A DNA stretch of 35,953 bases from an uncultured Bacilli bacterium (GCA_944363605.1 CALVUM010000055.1:1-35953); one strand, 5' to 3'. Shown: positions 7,400 to 15,488, numbered from the stretch's first letter. Notes: generated by a model not told the origin, from the letters alone. Made by a program: numbers and translations.

Positions 7400-9376
7400 A
7401 TGTTAGCAAAATTAACTTTTCAAAATTTAAAAAAAACATGCAAAAACTATCTAATATATATAATCTCTATTACTTTATCATTTTCCTTAATGTTTTCATT
7501 TAACCTAATAGCCAATGCCAAAGACGTTATCGATTTATCTACTACTATGGAAAATTTTAAAGCGACCATGATCCTTGTTAATTGTATTATCTTATTCGTT
7601 CTAAGCTATTTAATTAACTACACCATTAAATTTATGTTTCAAAAAAGAAGCAAAGAATTTGGAACCTATATGCTTCTTGGAATCGAAAAAAGACAAATAA
7701 GCAAGATGTTTCTTTTAGAAAACTTACTAATGGGAATTATTGCCTTACTATTTTCCTTTTTCATCGGCTATATCTTTAGTCAAATTCTAAGTTTTATCAT
7801 AATGAATATTTTTGAACGCCCTTATAAAGTCATCTTAGCAAATGATCTAGGAATTCCCATTTTATATTCTATTATCTACTTTGCTATAATTTATTTTATT
7901 GTTCTTTTTTTAACTCATCGTCGAATCAAAAAAACAACTATTCACAATCTTTTAAATTTAGAAAAGAAAAATGAAGAGCGAAAAAACACAAAAAGAAAAT
8001 ATGGAACCCTTAAATTTTTCTTCTTTTTACTTTTAGGAATCATTGCTTTACTTATGATAAATCACGAATTTATTGGTATCGGTATTGAGCCATCGTTCAC
8101 AAAAATCGCCCTCGCTTCACTCATACTCATCATAAGTATTTACGGAATAACCTTTAACCTAGGAGATACTCTAATAAACTTCATTTTAAAAAAAGATAGT
8201 CGCAAATACAAAAAAAATCATCTATTTATTGCAAGGCAATTTACTTCAAAAATAAGAATTTTGTCCTTTACCCTATCAACTATATCTTTGTTAATTCTTC
8301 TAACATTTTTATCATTAAGCATCTCAAACTTAATGAATAGCATCTTAGAACATCAAATAAATCTTGTCGCCCCAAACGATATTACTATTATTGATGATGA
8401 AGAAAACTTTCCAAAATATCTAGATGTTATTCATAAAAACTATACAATAGAAGAACAACTCATCTATCATAACTATAAAAACGATAACGATTCCATTTAT
8501 CAAAAACTATCGGAAGAAGAAAAAAGTTGGAACGAAAATGATACAATAATACGCCTAAGCGATTATAATAAACTAATGAAAATGCGAGGAGAAAAGCAAA
8601 TCAGTTTAGCATCCAATGAATATGCCTTAAATGTTTCCATGGAAATGAATCAAATTCTTTCCAAGAAAAAAGAAGAAATCAAAACCATCACTTTACCAAA
8701 TCAAGAAACATTAGAACTTAAAAATATATTTACAGAAAACTATTCAAGCATGTATTCCCTAGGTTCAGGTTATCTTGTAATTGTCCCCGATGAAAAAATT
8801 CATAATTTAGAAATTGAAGAAAGTAACTTAATTATAAACACTGTAGAAAAAACAAATGAATTACTAGAAAATGAACTAATTAATGCCGTAAATAATGAAC
8901 TATGTGAAGAAAATGAAAATGGCTATACCTATTGCTATTCCATGGCAAACATTTCCGTGAAAGGAAGCTACGAAAGTAGAAATAAATCCACAACAACGAT
9001 TTTATCTTTCACATTATTTTATCTAGCTTTCATTTTTACAACTGTATGTGGAGCAATTCTAGCAATTCAAACATTAAGTGACCAAGAAAAATACAAATAT
9101 CGGTTTCAAGTACTATCAAAACTTGGCATGGAAGAAAAAGACCTTCACAAAAGTATATTTGCAGAGACAAGTATTTTCTTTATTTTTCCAATTATTTACC
9201 CATTAATTACTAGCTTTATAATTAATTGTATTTTAAACAAACTATTTAAACTCTTCTTACCAAATAATCATTCATTCATATCCATTTATTTATCTGGAAT
9301 AAGTATTTTCTTAATCATTTATTTCATATATTACCTTGCTACCTATTTTGGAATCAAAAAAAATATCGAAGACTAG
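7400..9376 (+). CDS. bceB: Bce-type ABC transporter permease (FtsX family)
   Basis: A 658-residue membrane protein with the layout of BceB permeases. There is one N-terminal helix (about 15-38), a group of three helices, further helices to about residue 310, a large extracellular region (about 310-530) and a C-terminal FtsX block of three helices (about 535-650). The extracellular domain between helices 7 and 8 is the hallmark of peptide-sensing Bce transporters, which also signal flux to the cognate kinase. The start is the ATG at 7400 after GGAGGAG; the TTG at 7385 lies within the ATPase gene. The stop codon is inside the terminator hairpin at 9369-9391. The substrate cannot be told from sequence. 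Confidence 0.9.
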   Translation: MLAKLTFQNLKKTCKNYLIYIISITLSFSLMFSFNLIANAKDVIDLSTTMENFKATMILVNCIILFVLSYLINYTIKFMFQKRSKEFGTYMLLGIEKRQISKMFLLENLLMGIIALLFSFFIGYIFSQILSFIIMNIFERPYKVILANDLGIPILYSIIYFAIIYFIVLFLTHRRIKKTTIHNLLNLEKKNEERKNTKRKYGTLKFFFFLLLGIIALLMINHEFIGIGIEPSFTKIALASLILIISIYGITFNLGDTLINFILKKDSRKYKKNHLFIARQFTSKIRILSFTLSTISLLILLTFLSLSISNLMNSILEHQINLVAPNDITIIDDEENFPKYLDVIHKNYTIEEQLIYHNYKNDNDSIYQKLSEEEKSWNENDTIIRLSDYNKLMKMRGEKQISLASNEYALNVSMEMNQILSKKKEEIKTITLPNQETLELKNIFTENYSSMYSLGSGYLVIVPDEKIHNLEIEESNLIINTVEKTNELLENELINAVNNELCEENENGYTYCYSMANISVKGSYESRNKSTTTILSFTLFYLAFIFTTVCGAILAIQTLSDQEKYKYRFQVLSKLGMEEKDLHKSIFAETSIFFIFPIIYPLITSFIINCILNKLFKLFLPNNHSFISIYLSGISIFLIIYFIYYLATYFGIKKNIED

Positions 9377-9402
9377 CCACATTCTAGTCTTTTCTGTATA
9401 AT
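9369..9402 (+). promoter_or_regulatory. Terminator of bceB followed at once by the bceRS promoter
   Basis: AAGACTAG / CTAGTCTT (9369-9376, 9384-9391) is a perfect 8-bp hairpin with a short T tract that includes the bceB stop codon. TATAAT at 9397-9402 follows and lies 19 bases before the response regulator ATG. The transporter and the two-component system therefore look like separate transcription units with some readthrough. Confidence 0.65.
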
Positions 9403-9421
9403 AAAAGAAAGGAAGGATATT

Positions 9422-10081
9422 ATGAACATAGCAATTATTGAAGATGACGAAAAAATAAGAGAAGAATTAGCTATTCTCTTAAAAAAAGAAAATTACATAC
9501 CTCATATACTTACCAATTTTGAAAATATTTTAGAAAGCATTTTAAAAACACCAACTGATTTAATTCTTTTAGATATCAATCTACCTTATGAAGATGGCTT
9601 TGCAATTTGTGAAAAAATAAAAAAAGAAAAAGATATCCCCATCATTTTTGTGACGTCTAGAACAAAAGAAGAAGATGAGCTAAAAAGTATTCGTTTAGGG
9701 GGAATAGATTTTCTAACCAAACCCTATAATAAATTCATTTTATTAGAAAAAATCAAACGTGCTTTAAATATTACCAATCCAATTCATTATCAAGAAATTA
9801 CAATTAATGATGTAACCCTAAACTTACATTTATCCACTATAAAAAAAGAAAACATCGAAACAGAACTAACAAGAAATGAGTTTCGAATTCTTTACTACTT
9901 CTTTTTAAAACCCCATACCCTTATTACCAAAGAAGATTTACTAGAATCCTTGTGGAATGACAAATATTATTTAGATGAAAATATTTTAAATGTTAGCATA
10001 AATCGTTTACGAAAAAAACTAGAAGAAATTGGCGCAAAAGATTTTATCAAAACAAAACGTGGAGTTGGTTATTATATATGA
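9422..10081 (+). CDS. bceR: OmpR-family response regulator, BceR-like
   Basis: A 219-residue two-domain regulator. The receiver domain (1-115) has the acidic pair ED-D at 7-9, the phospho-acceptor D51 in LILLDINLP, the switch Thr/Ser in FVTSR and the conserved lysine in FLTKPY. A winged-helix DNA-binding domain (about 125-219) includes LTRNEFRIL and NVSINRLRKKL, typical of OmpR/PhoB effectors. GGAAGGA precedes the ATG. The gene ends in TGA, overlapping the kinase ATG by 4 bases (ATGA). It most likely activates the bceAB promoter through the TNACA-N4-TGTAA site at 6558-6571. The TGA stop shows that this genome does not read TGA as Trp here. Confidence 0.9.
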   Translation: MNIAIIEDDEKIREELAILLKKENYIPHILTNFENILESILKTPTDLILLDINLPYEDGFAICEKIKKEKDIPIIFVTSRTKEEDELKSIRLGGIDFLTKPYNKFILLEKIKRALNITNPIHYQEITINDVTLNLHLSTIKKENIETELTRNEFRILYYFFLKPHTLITKEDLLESLWNDKYYLDENILNVSINRLRKKLEEIGAKDFIKTKRGVGYYI

Positions 10082-11070
10082 ATATTTTTAAATTTTTAGA
10101 AAGCAAAATTATCACCATTCTCTTCCACTCTACTTTTTTTCTTATTGTATATATTTTTCTTAGATTATGTAAATTTCCAATAAGTATCACATTGCTAATT
10201 ATAAGTAGTATGATATTCATATATATTTTCATTTTAGGAATAAAATATATTTATTTAAAGAGAAAAGCCCAAAAGATTATCTGTCAAGTAGATGAATTAG
10301 AAGAAAAATATTTAATTACGGAACTTTTAAAAAAGCCCCAAAATTTAGAAAATCAAGCCTACTATTATGCTCTTTTAAAAGCAACTAAAGCAATGAATGA
10401 TAAAATAAGTGAATTAGAAAATGCCAAAAAAGAATACGAAGAATATATTGAATCGTTTGTTCATGAAATAAAAACCCCACTCGCGGCTCTTTCATTAACA
10501 ATTGAAAATCAAAAACTTAACGATTTAAGACCTGAAATAAGTAAAATTGATGAGTTAACCGAACAAATTCTTTATTATGCCCGAAGCCAAAATCCTGAAA
10601 AAGACTGTTTTATAAAAAAAGTAAATCTAGAAGATATTATCCACTCGTTAATTTTAAAAAATCAATTTTATTTACTTCAAAACAAAATTCAAGTGCATGT
10701 AGAAAAACTAAAAAAAGAAGTATATACAGATGAGAAATGGTTAAGTTTTATTCTTTCCCAAATTCTAAGTAACGCAATAAAGTATAAGAAAAAGGACTAT
10801 TGTCAAATCAAAATTTATACAATAGAAAATGAAAAAAAGCTCAGTTTAATCATTGAAGATAATGGAATAGGTATTAAAGAAAGTGAACTACAAAGAGTTT
10901 TTGAAAAAGGCTTTACGGGTAGCAATAGAACAAAAAAATATGCAACCGGCATGGGCTTATATTTAGCCAAAAAATTAGCAGAAAGCTTAAATATTCATTT
11001 AAAAATCGAATCAAAATATCAAGAATTTACTAAAGTCATTTTAGAATTTTCACATCAAAAAAAATTATAG
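10078..11070 (+). CDS. bceS: Intramembrane-sensing histidine kinase, BceS-like
   Basis: A 330-residue kinase with two transmembrane helices (about 13-31 and 36-58) separated by only a few residues. With no extracellular sensor domain, it must sense through its partner permease, as Bce-type kinases do. The phospho-acceptor is H129 in SFVHEIKTPLAAL. The ATPase domain carries an N box (LSNAIKYKK), G1 (IEDNGIGI), F box (VFEKGFTG) and G2 (TGMGLYLAKKLAE). It is translationally coupled to the regulator by the ATGA overlap. No terminator follows; 18 bases after the stop codon comes the promoter of the small RNA of locus A, so readthrough into that RNA is possible. Confidence 0.9.
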   Translation: MNIFKFLESKIITILFHSTFFLIVYIFLRLCKFPISITLLIISSMIFIYIFILGIKYIYLKRKAQKIICQVDELEEKYLITELLKKPQNLENQAYYYALLKATKAMNDKISELENAKKEYEEYIESFVHEIKTPLAALSLTIENQKLNDLRPEISKIDELTEQILYYARSQNPEKDCFIKKVNLEDIIHSLILKNQFYLLQNKIQVHVEKLKKEVYTDEKWLSFILSQILSNAIKYKKKDYCQIKIYTIENEKKLSLIIEDNGIGIKESELQRVFEKGFTGSNRTKKYATGMGLYLAKKLAESLNIHLKIESKYQEFTKVILEFSHQKKL

Positions 11071-11085
11071 AAAAAATAAAATCTA

Positions 11086-11094
11086 TGATATAAT
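11086..11094 (+). promoter_or_regulatory. Extended -10 promoter of antisense RNA A
   Basis: TGATATAAT at 11086-11094 is an extended -10 element. It is preserved in copy B at 11412-11420. Transcription would start near 11101. Confidence 0.7.
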
Positions 11095-11100
11095 AAATGT

Positions 11101-11207
11101 GTCAAGAATAATGACATAAAAAAGGGAATACTTAACATTCGCTAGTTGAGTACTTACCCAAAAAAGTGTATGTACTTAATTCAACACGAATTGAGTACTA
11201 TTTTTTT
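11101..11207 (+). ncRNA. Candidate antisense RNA A (type I antitoxin-like)
   Basis: Predicted RNA of about 107 nt. It starts with a small hairpin (GTCA/TGAC, 11101-11115). The second hairpin (11124-11159, GGGAATACTTAAC ... GAGTACTTACCC) has an ATTCGCTA loop. It ends at a terminator with an 11-bp stem GTACTTAATTC/GAATTGAGTAC (11172-11198) and T tract to 11207. Its complement contains the terminator and stop codon of the peptide mRNA read from the other strand, so it overlaps the mRNA 3' end over roughly 90 nt. This is the arrangement of type I antitoxin RNAs. No Rfam search was possible, and expression is inferred from promoter and terminator only. Confidence 0.7.
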
Positions 11208-11287
11208 ATTAATATTATCATTAAAGATAAAATCAATAATAGATTAGCCAAGAGTAAAAAGGAGATTAGTAGATCCTTTCTCTTCAT
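11198..11287 (-). CDS. 29-aa hydrophobic peptide A, type I toxin-like
   Basis: A 29-residue peptide that begins MKRKDLLISFLLLANLLLIL, has a hydrophobic core to residue 27, and ends in IKK. It is a single membrane-spanning helix with a positive N-terminus and lysines at the end, like Fst/Ldr, TxpA and BsrG-class toxins that perturb the membrane. AAGGGAG lies 8 bases before the ATG (11296-11302). That site can be partly paired by CCTTC/GAAGG (11299-11315), and AAGCGCTT abuts the ATG. The TAG stop lies at the foot of the antisense RNA terminator. Copy B encodes the same peptide with only R3K, which argues for selection on the peptide. Toxicity is inferred from architecture. Confidence 0.75.
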   Translation of the reverse strand: MKRKDLLISFLLLANLLLILSLMIILIKK

Positions 11288-11313
11288 AAGCGCTTCTCCC
11301 TTCTTTAAATGAA

Positions 11314-11377
11314 GGTAAGTACTCATACGTTAAATATTCCCTAATCAAAATATAACATAAACAAACTGCATTTGCAA
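11314..11377 (-). promoter_or_regulatory. Promoter and fold-back 5' leader of peptide A mRNA
   Basis: On the reverse strand TTGCAA (11372-11377) and TATATT (11349-11354) are 17 bases apart, placing the start near 11342. The mRNA then opens with GGGAATATTTAAC-GTAT-GAGTACTTACC (11341-11314). That segment repeats both arms of the antisense RNA hairpin and is complementary, with 13 plus 11 pairs including one G-U, to the 3' end of the same mRNA (11159-11124). A long-range 5'-3' fold-back is therefore possible, as in hok-like mRNAs. Confidence 0.65.
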
Positions 11378-11426
11378 AATTGCAAAAAAATTAAAATATA
11401 TCAGAAATTTGTGATATAATAAATGT

Positions 11427-11531
11427 GTCAAGAATAATGACATAAAAAGGGAATACTTAACATTCGTTAGTTGAGTACTCACCTTAATGGGTTTTGTACT
11501 TAATTCATCACGAATTGAGTACTATTTTTTT
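11427..11531 (+). ncRNA. Candidate antisense RNA B
   Basis: Second copy of the RNA at 11101. The extended -10 is at 11412-11420, the hairpin GTCA/TGAC at 11427-11441, and the second hairpin at 11449-11483 with loop ATTCGTTA instead of ATTCGCTA. The terminator stem GTACTTAATTC/GAATTGAGTAC is at 11496-11522, with a T tract to about 11531. Both stems are preserved while loops and linkers vary, which is how paralogous antisense RNAs diverge in specificity. Confidence 0.7.
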
Positions 11532-11611
11532 ATTAATATTATCATTAAAGATAAAATCAATAATAGATTAGCCAAGAGTAAAAAGGAGATTAGTAGATCC
11601 TTTTTCTTCAT
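11522..11611 (-). CDS. 29-aa hydrophobic peptide B, type I toxin-like
   Basis: The peptide is identical to peptide A (11198-11287) except that residue 3 is lysine: MKKKDLLISFLLLANLLLIL, then a hydrophobic stretch and a final IKK. The ribosome binding site AAGGGAG, the palindrome AAGCGCTT before the ATG, and the TAG stop at the base of the antisense terminator are all conserved. It is a small inner-membrane peptide, inferred to be toxic when unpaired from the RNA at 11427-11531. Two intact copies in tandem suggest either dosage or recent duplication. Confidence 0.75.
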   Translation of the reverse strand: MKKKDLLISFLLLANLLLILSLMIILIKK

Positions 11612-11637
11612 AAGCGCTTCTCCCTTCTTTAAATGAA

Positions 11638-11701
11638 GGTAAGTACTCATACGTTGAATATTCCCTAATCAAAATATAACATAAACAAACTACATTTGCA
11701 A
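11638..11701 (-). promoter_or_regulatory. Promoter and leader of peptide B mRNA
   Basis: On the reverse strand TTGCAA (11696-11701) and TATATT (11673-11678) are 17 bases apart. The mRNA would begin at GGGAATATTCAAC-GTAT-GAGTACTTACC (11665-11638). It is divergent from the DUF4186 gene, whose ATG is only 20 bases from the -35, so the two transcripts start in overlapping control regions. Confidence 0.65.
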
Positions 11702-11721
11702 ATTGATAGAAAGGTTAAAGT

Positions 11722-12090
11722 ATGTTAAAAATAAATGAAGTTTTGGAAAGATTAAGTAAATCAAAATTTAGAAATAGTTTTCATTTAAAAGAACAAGACA
11801 AAAAATATATAAAAGAAAAAGGCCTATCTAAAATCGAAAGTCATGCTAGGGACTTTATTTCAAAAAGACTTGCTCCAAAAAATCCTTTAAATGATGGAAA
11901 ACAAACTCCTATGAAAGGTCATCCTGTTTTTATAGCCGAACATGCCACAGCTACATGTTGCCGAAACTGTCTATATAAATGGCATCATATTTCTAAAAAT
12001 AAAGAATTATCCAAAGAAGAACAAGAATATATAATCACTATAATTATGACTTGGATCAAAAAAGAGCTAGTTTCTAATAAAGAAAACTAA
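11722..12090 (+). CDS. DUF4186 family protein
   Basis: A 122-residue protein with the clear DUF4186 signature: SKFRNSFHLKEQD near the start, FISKRLAPKNPLNDGKQTPM then KGHPVFIAEHATATCCRNCL, then KWH. The conserved His/Cys cluster (H, H, CCRNC, H) suggests metal binding, but the family function is not known. AGAAAGG lies 7 bases before the ATG. The gene is divergent from peptide B, and its leader overlaps the end of repeat unit 2. Its C-terminal codons contain the stem of the terminator at 12062-12097. Convergent with the arginine operon, whose last stop codon is 13 bases away. Confidence 0.85.
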   Translation: MLKINEVLERLSKSKFRNSFHLKEQDKKYIKEKGLSKIESHARDFISKRLAPKNPLNDGKQTPMKGHPVFIAEHATATCCRNCLYKWHHISKNKELSKEEQEYIITIIMTWIKKELVSNKEN

Positions 12091-12097
12091 CTCCTTT
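12062..12097 (+). terminator. Terminator overlapping the end of the DUF4186 gene
   Basis: GAGCTAGTTTCT and AGAAAACTAACTC form an imperfect stem around AATAA, followed by CTTTTTAT. It ends the DUF4186 transcript in the narrow convergent gap with the arginine operon. Confidence 0.55.
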
Positions 12098-12102
12098 TTA
12101 TA

Positions 12103-13548
12103 TTATAAAATAATTGAGAAAAGTGTTAATAAAATCACATTCACAATTGCTATACATAGAACGACTTTAAATGCCCATTTAAACCAAGTCGAATATTCAA
12201 CCTTAGCAAGAGCTAAACCACCCATAATTGCACCACAAGTTGGTGTAATTAAATTAACTAATCCATTTGCTGCAACCATTGTCATAACTGTTGTTTCAAC
12301 ACTATAACTTAATTGAGTAGCTAAAGGCCCAATAATAGGTGCTGATAAAGTAACAAGACCAGATGATGATGGAACTAAAATAGATAGCACAACATGTAAC
12401 ACATAATTAAGTGGTGTAAAGACAAAAGCCGGAACATTGCGAAGTAACTCAGCCGCATTATAAATAATAAAATTATCTAAATGCGTTGTTTGCATTAACA
12501 CTGATGCCCCTCGAGCAATGGCAATAATTAAAATAACACCCACCATGTCATCAGCACCATCTATAAATGTATCCACAAAACCTTTTTCACCAGTTCGATT
12601 AATTACTCCAATTAAAACAGACATCACTAAAAACCATAAAGCTGCTTCAAAGAAATACCATCCACCTAACGGAGTTCCTGTTAACCAACCTGTAAATTTT
12701 GTGAAAAATGTAACTCCAAAATCCTCCCAAGGAATAAAGCCAATAATCATAACTACAAAAGTTAAAGCAAATAACCATAAAGTTACCTTTTGATGAAAAT
12801 CTAAATGAACAGTCTTGCTTTGAGCATCTTCATCTTTAACTCCATATTCTTTTTCCATATTCTTTTGTTCTCTTAAAGAAAGAATTGTTGAACCTTTTTT
12901 CTTAATTACTCGTTTAGCATACATCATAACAAAGAAAATAGAAATAGCTAAAGTCGTTAGCCAAAGTGCCACACCAATACCAATAATCAAACCTTGGTTA
13001 ACAACCGTTCCTTCTGGTAAAGCACTTATCGCAGCGCCAACTGCAAATGGATTTATCGTCGAACCTAATACACCACTTCCAGCACCAAGTAAAACGATCG
13101 CTGATGCAACTACAGTATCCATTCCAGCCATAACCATTGTTGCCGATAAAAGTGCATAAAAACCTACTGTCTCTTCAAGCATCCCATAAGTTGTTCCCCC
13201 TAATGAGAAGATAAACATTAAAATCGGAATCAAAACAAGTTCATGTCCTTTTAACTTCCGAACTAAAACTTGAATTCCTGTTTCTAAAGCTTTCGTTTTT
13301 GCAACAACTGCCAAGAATCCACCTAAAATCAAAACGAAAATCCCGACATCAATTGCATTTTCAAAGCCTAAAATTGGAGCCATCAAAATGTCAGATAGAC
13401 TAGCGCCTACAACACCGCTACCATTAACAATTTCTTCTCCAATAAATTCTGCTTTTGGTAAAAAATGCGAAACAATACCAAGCACAAAAATCAAAATTAA
13501 AATAATTGAGAATGAGGTTAAAAACCCCTTTTTCTTAGATTTTGCCAT
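12103..13548 (-). CDS. arcD: YfcC-family (DcuC-type) exchanger, probable arginine/ornithine antiporter
   Basis: A 481-residue polytopic membrane protein with about 11-12 helices, beginning at residues 9-29. Family motifs include GGTTYGMLEETVGFYALL, GSTINPFAVGAA, PSSSGLVTLSAPIIGPLA and TPTCGAIMGGLALAK, all typical of YfcC/C4-dicarboxylate-carrier-like transporters. It is the last gene of the arginine deiminase operon, 9 bases after arcC, with AGGAGGATATA before the ATG. In many Firmicutes a member of this family replaces the APC-type ArcD and exchanges extracellular arginine for ornithine. The substrate here is inferred from position. The symbol arcD is used in that functional sense. Confidence 0.85.
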   Translation of the reverse strand: MAKSKKKGFLTSFSIILILIFVLGIVSHFLPKAEFIGEEIVNGSGVVGASLSDILMAPILGFENAIDVGIFVLILGGFLAVVAKTKALETGIQVLVRKLKGHELVLIPILMFIFSLGGTTYGMLEETVGFYALLSATMVMAGMDTVVASAIVLLGAGSGVLGSTINPFAVGAAISALPEGTVVNQGLIIGIGVALWLTTLAISIFFVMMYAKRVIKKKGSTILSLREQKNMEKEYGVKDEDAQSKTVHLDFHQKVTLWLFALTFVVMIIGFIPWEDFGVTFFTKFTGWLTGTPLGGWYFFEAALWFLVMSVLIGVINRTGEKGFVDTFIDGADDMVGVILIIAIARGASVLMQTTHLDNFIIYNAAELLRNVPAFVFTPLNYVLHVVLSILVPSSSGLVTLSAPIIGPLATQLSYSVETTVMTMVAANGLVNLITPTCGAIMGGLALAKVEYSTWFKWAFKVVLCIAIVNVILLTLFSIIL

Positions 13549-13557
13549 TATATCCTC

Positions 13558-14490
13558 CTATACAATCCAAGTACCTGTTTTACCTTGTAAAGCGGGTAAA
13601 GCTTTTGAAAGTGACGTAATAATTGCCACATTTTTAGTTTTCTTTACAAACTCCACACATGCTTCTACTTTTGGCTTCATACTCCCTTCTTTAAACTCTT
13701 TATTATCCATATAGTTAAGAGCCTCGGATACAGTCATCTCATCGATCTTCTGCTCATGATCCGTATTAAAGCCAATACAAACTTGCTCAATTGCGGTTAA
13801 AATCAAAAACACATCTGCCTTAATATCGATCGCAAGTCGCGCACTTGTCCGATCTTTGTCAATAACTGCATCTACTCCAACTAAATGATTCCATTTTTGA
13901 ACGACGGGAATCCCGCCACCTCCTGCTGCCACGACAATATGTCCTTTATGTAAAAGATCTTTAATAACATTTTTTTCAATAATCTTAATCGGATTAGGAG
14001 AAGGAACAACTCTTCTATAGCCCCTTCCCGCATCTTCTTTCATAACCCAACCATTATCTTTTTCAAGTTCTAGGGCTTCCTTTTTCGAATAAAAACTCCC
14101 AATAGGTTTTGTTGGATTCTTAAAAGCTTTATCTTTCGAATCAACCAAAACTTGAGTAACAATTGTAACACAACTTTTAGCAAGATCATTTTTAAAAAGC
14201 TCTTGCTGAATCGCTTGCTGTAAATGATAGCCAATATACCCTTGACTCATCGCCCCACATTCAGCAAAAGGAACTTCTGGTGTATTTTCCTCTTCATGAG
14301 AATATTCTAAAGCCATATTAATCATTCCCACCTGCGGTCCATTTCCATGCGTCACAACAACTTGATACCCCAAAGAAACCAAAGAAACAATACTTTTTGC
14401 TGCTTTCTTAACCAACTGTAATTGTTCTTCTGGTGTATTACCTAATGCGTTACCACCTAATGCAATAACAACCTTTTTATATTTACTCAT
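13558..14490 (-). CDS. arcC: Carbamate kinase
   Basis: A 310-residue enzyme that transfers phosphate from carbamoyl phosphate to ADP, yielding ATP, CO2 and ammonia: the energy-conserving last step of the arginine deiminase pathway. Family motifs are [10 protein letters not shown] at the N-terminus, [27 protein letters not shown] and [16 protein letters not shown]. The length matches the family (about 310). Its start overlaps the end of arcB by 8 bases, which implies translational coupling in the reverse-strand operon. Confidence 0.95.
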   Translation of the reverse strand: MSKYKKVVIALGGNALGNTPEEQLQLVKKAAKSIVSLVSLGYQVVVTHGNGPQVGMINMALEYSHEEENTPEVPFAECGAMSQGYIGYHLQQAIQQELFKNDLAKSCVTIVTQVLVDSKDKAFKNPTKPIGSFYSKKEALELEKDNGWVMKEDAGRGYRRVVPSPNPIKIIEKNVIKDLLHKGHIVVAAGGGGIPVVQKWNHLVGVDAVIDKDRTSARLAIDIKADVFLILTAIEQVCIGFNTDHEQKIDEMTVSEALNYMDNKEFKEGSMKPKVEACVEFVKKTKNVAIITSLSKALPALQGKTGTWIV

Positions 14491-15487
14491 CTTTTAAAGT
14501 TGCAAGCATAACCGCTTTAATTGTATGAAGTCGATTCTCTGCTTGATCCATAACCTTAGACTGATTTGATACAAACACCTCATTCGTAACTTCCATTTCT
14601 GAAATTCCAAATTTTTCAAAAATTTCTTTACCAATTGTCGTATTCGTATCATGAAAAGAAGGTAAACAATGTAAAAATATTGCATTAGGTTTTGCATAAC
14701 TCATCATTTCTTTATTTACTTGATAAGGTTTTAAAAGACGAATCCGCTCTTCCCATAAAGAAGCATCCTCACCCATCGAAACCCAAACATCAGTATAAAG
14801 TACATCCGCATCATTTACTCCTTCTAAAGGATTTTCGGTAAGTAAAATAGTCGAACCTTCTTTTTGAGCAATTTCCCGGCAAGTTTGAACTAAAGCTTCA
14901 TTAGGAAATAATTCCTTTGGAGCACAGCAAGCAAAATGAATTCCCAACTTGGCACAGATAACCATTAAAGAACATGCCACATTATTACGAGCATCTCCTA
15001 AAAAGACAAGTTTCTTTCCTCTAATATCCCCTAAATTTTCTTGCATCGTTAAAATATCAGCTAACATCTGTGTTGGATGAAACTCATTAGTTAACCCATT
15101 CCAAACAGGAACCGAAGCATTACGCGCGAGTTCCTCGACAATTTCTTGAGAAAATCCCCGATATTCAATGCCATCATACATCCGAGATAAAACTTGAGCC
15201 GTATCCGCAATACTTTCCTTTTTACCCATTTGAGACCCCGTTGGCCCTAAATAAGTAACGCCCATTCCTAAATCCATTGCTCCAACTTCAAACGCACAAC
15301 GCGTTCTTGTCGAATCTTTTTCAAATAATAAAACAACATTCTTTCCTTTTAAATAAGCATGATTCTCATGATTCTGTTTCTTTTCTTTTAAAATTTTAGC
15401 TAAACTAAGCAAATAGAGAATTTCCTCTTTAGAGTAATCCAACAATTTTAAAAAATCTCTTCCTTTTAAATCAATATTCATATCCAT
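14483..15487 (-). CDS. arcB: Ornithine carbamoyltransferase (catabolic, ADI pathway)
   Basis: A 334-residue enzyme that phosphorolyses citrulline to ornithine and carbamoyl phosphate. The carbamoyl-phosphate site STRTR is at 59-63, HPTQ at 136-139 and HCLP at 272-275, with the catalytic cysteine in the last motif. The sequence cannot separate catabolic from anabolic forms by itself. The place between arcA and arcC makes the catabolic role clear. The start is 1 base after the arcA stop, with AGAAAGAGAAG as ribosome binding site inside arcA. A second in-frame ATG two codons later is possible. Confidence 0.95.
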   Translation of the reverse strand: MDMNIDLKGRDFLKLLDYSKEEILYLLSLAKILKEKKQNHENHAYLKGKNVVLLFEKDSTRTRCAFEVGAMDLGMGVTYLGPTGSQMGKKESIADTAQVLSRMYDGIEYRGFSQEIVEELARNASVPVWNGLTNEFHPTQMLADILTMQENLGDIRGKKLVFLGDARNNVACSLMVICAKLGIHFACCAPKELFPNEALVQTCREIAQKEGSTILLTENPLEGVNDADVLYTDVWVSMGEDASLWEERIRLLKPYQVNKEMMSYAKPNAIFLHCLPSFHDTNTTIGKEIFEKFGISEMEVTNEVFVSNQSKVMDQAENRLHTIKAVMLATLKDE

Positions 15488-15488
15488 C

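Larger units (their letters stand above)
11086..11378. repeat. Tandem repeat unit 1 (small RNA/peptide locus A)
   Basis: A unit of 293 bases is repeated as 11412-11702 with a 33-base spacer between. I count only a handful of substitutions and single-base indels, plus one short diverged stretch (11157-11170). Each unit carries both promoters, an RNA gene and a convergent peptide gene, so the repeat boundary coincides with a complete functional module. Confidence 0.9.
11412..11702. repeat. Tandem repeat unit 2 (small RNA/peptide locus B)
   Basis: Second copy of the 11086-11378 unit, 291 bases long, in the same orientation. Differences include C to T in the RNA loop (TTCGCTA to TTCGTTA), TACTTACCC to TACTCACC, terminator loop AACAC to ATCAC, and a codon change R3K in the peptide. 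The right end runs into the leader of the DUF4186 gene. Confidence 0.9.

Noticed and set aside
10047-10232. Reverse ORF opposite the kinase N-terminus as a small membrane peptide
   Set aside because: Its hydrophobicity is a by-product of the transmembrane codons of the histidine kinase on the other strand; no ribosome site.
11086-11702. The duplicated 290-base units as a CRISPR array or an IS element
   Set aside because: Only two copies, each far longer than a CRISPR repeat, with no spacers, no cas genes, no transposase and no terminal inverted repeats; promoters, terminators and a peptide ORF explain the content.
12518-13714. Forward ORFs opposite the exchanger and carbamate kinase genes
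   Set aside because: They mirror long, well-supported reverse-strand genes; no ribosome sites and no recognisable domains.
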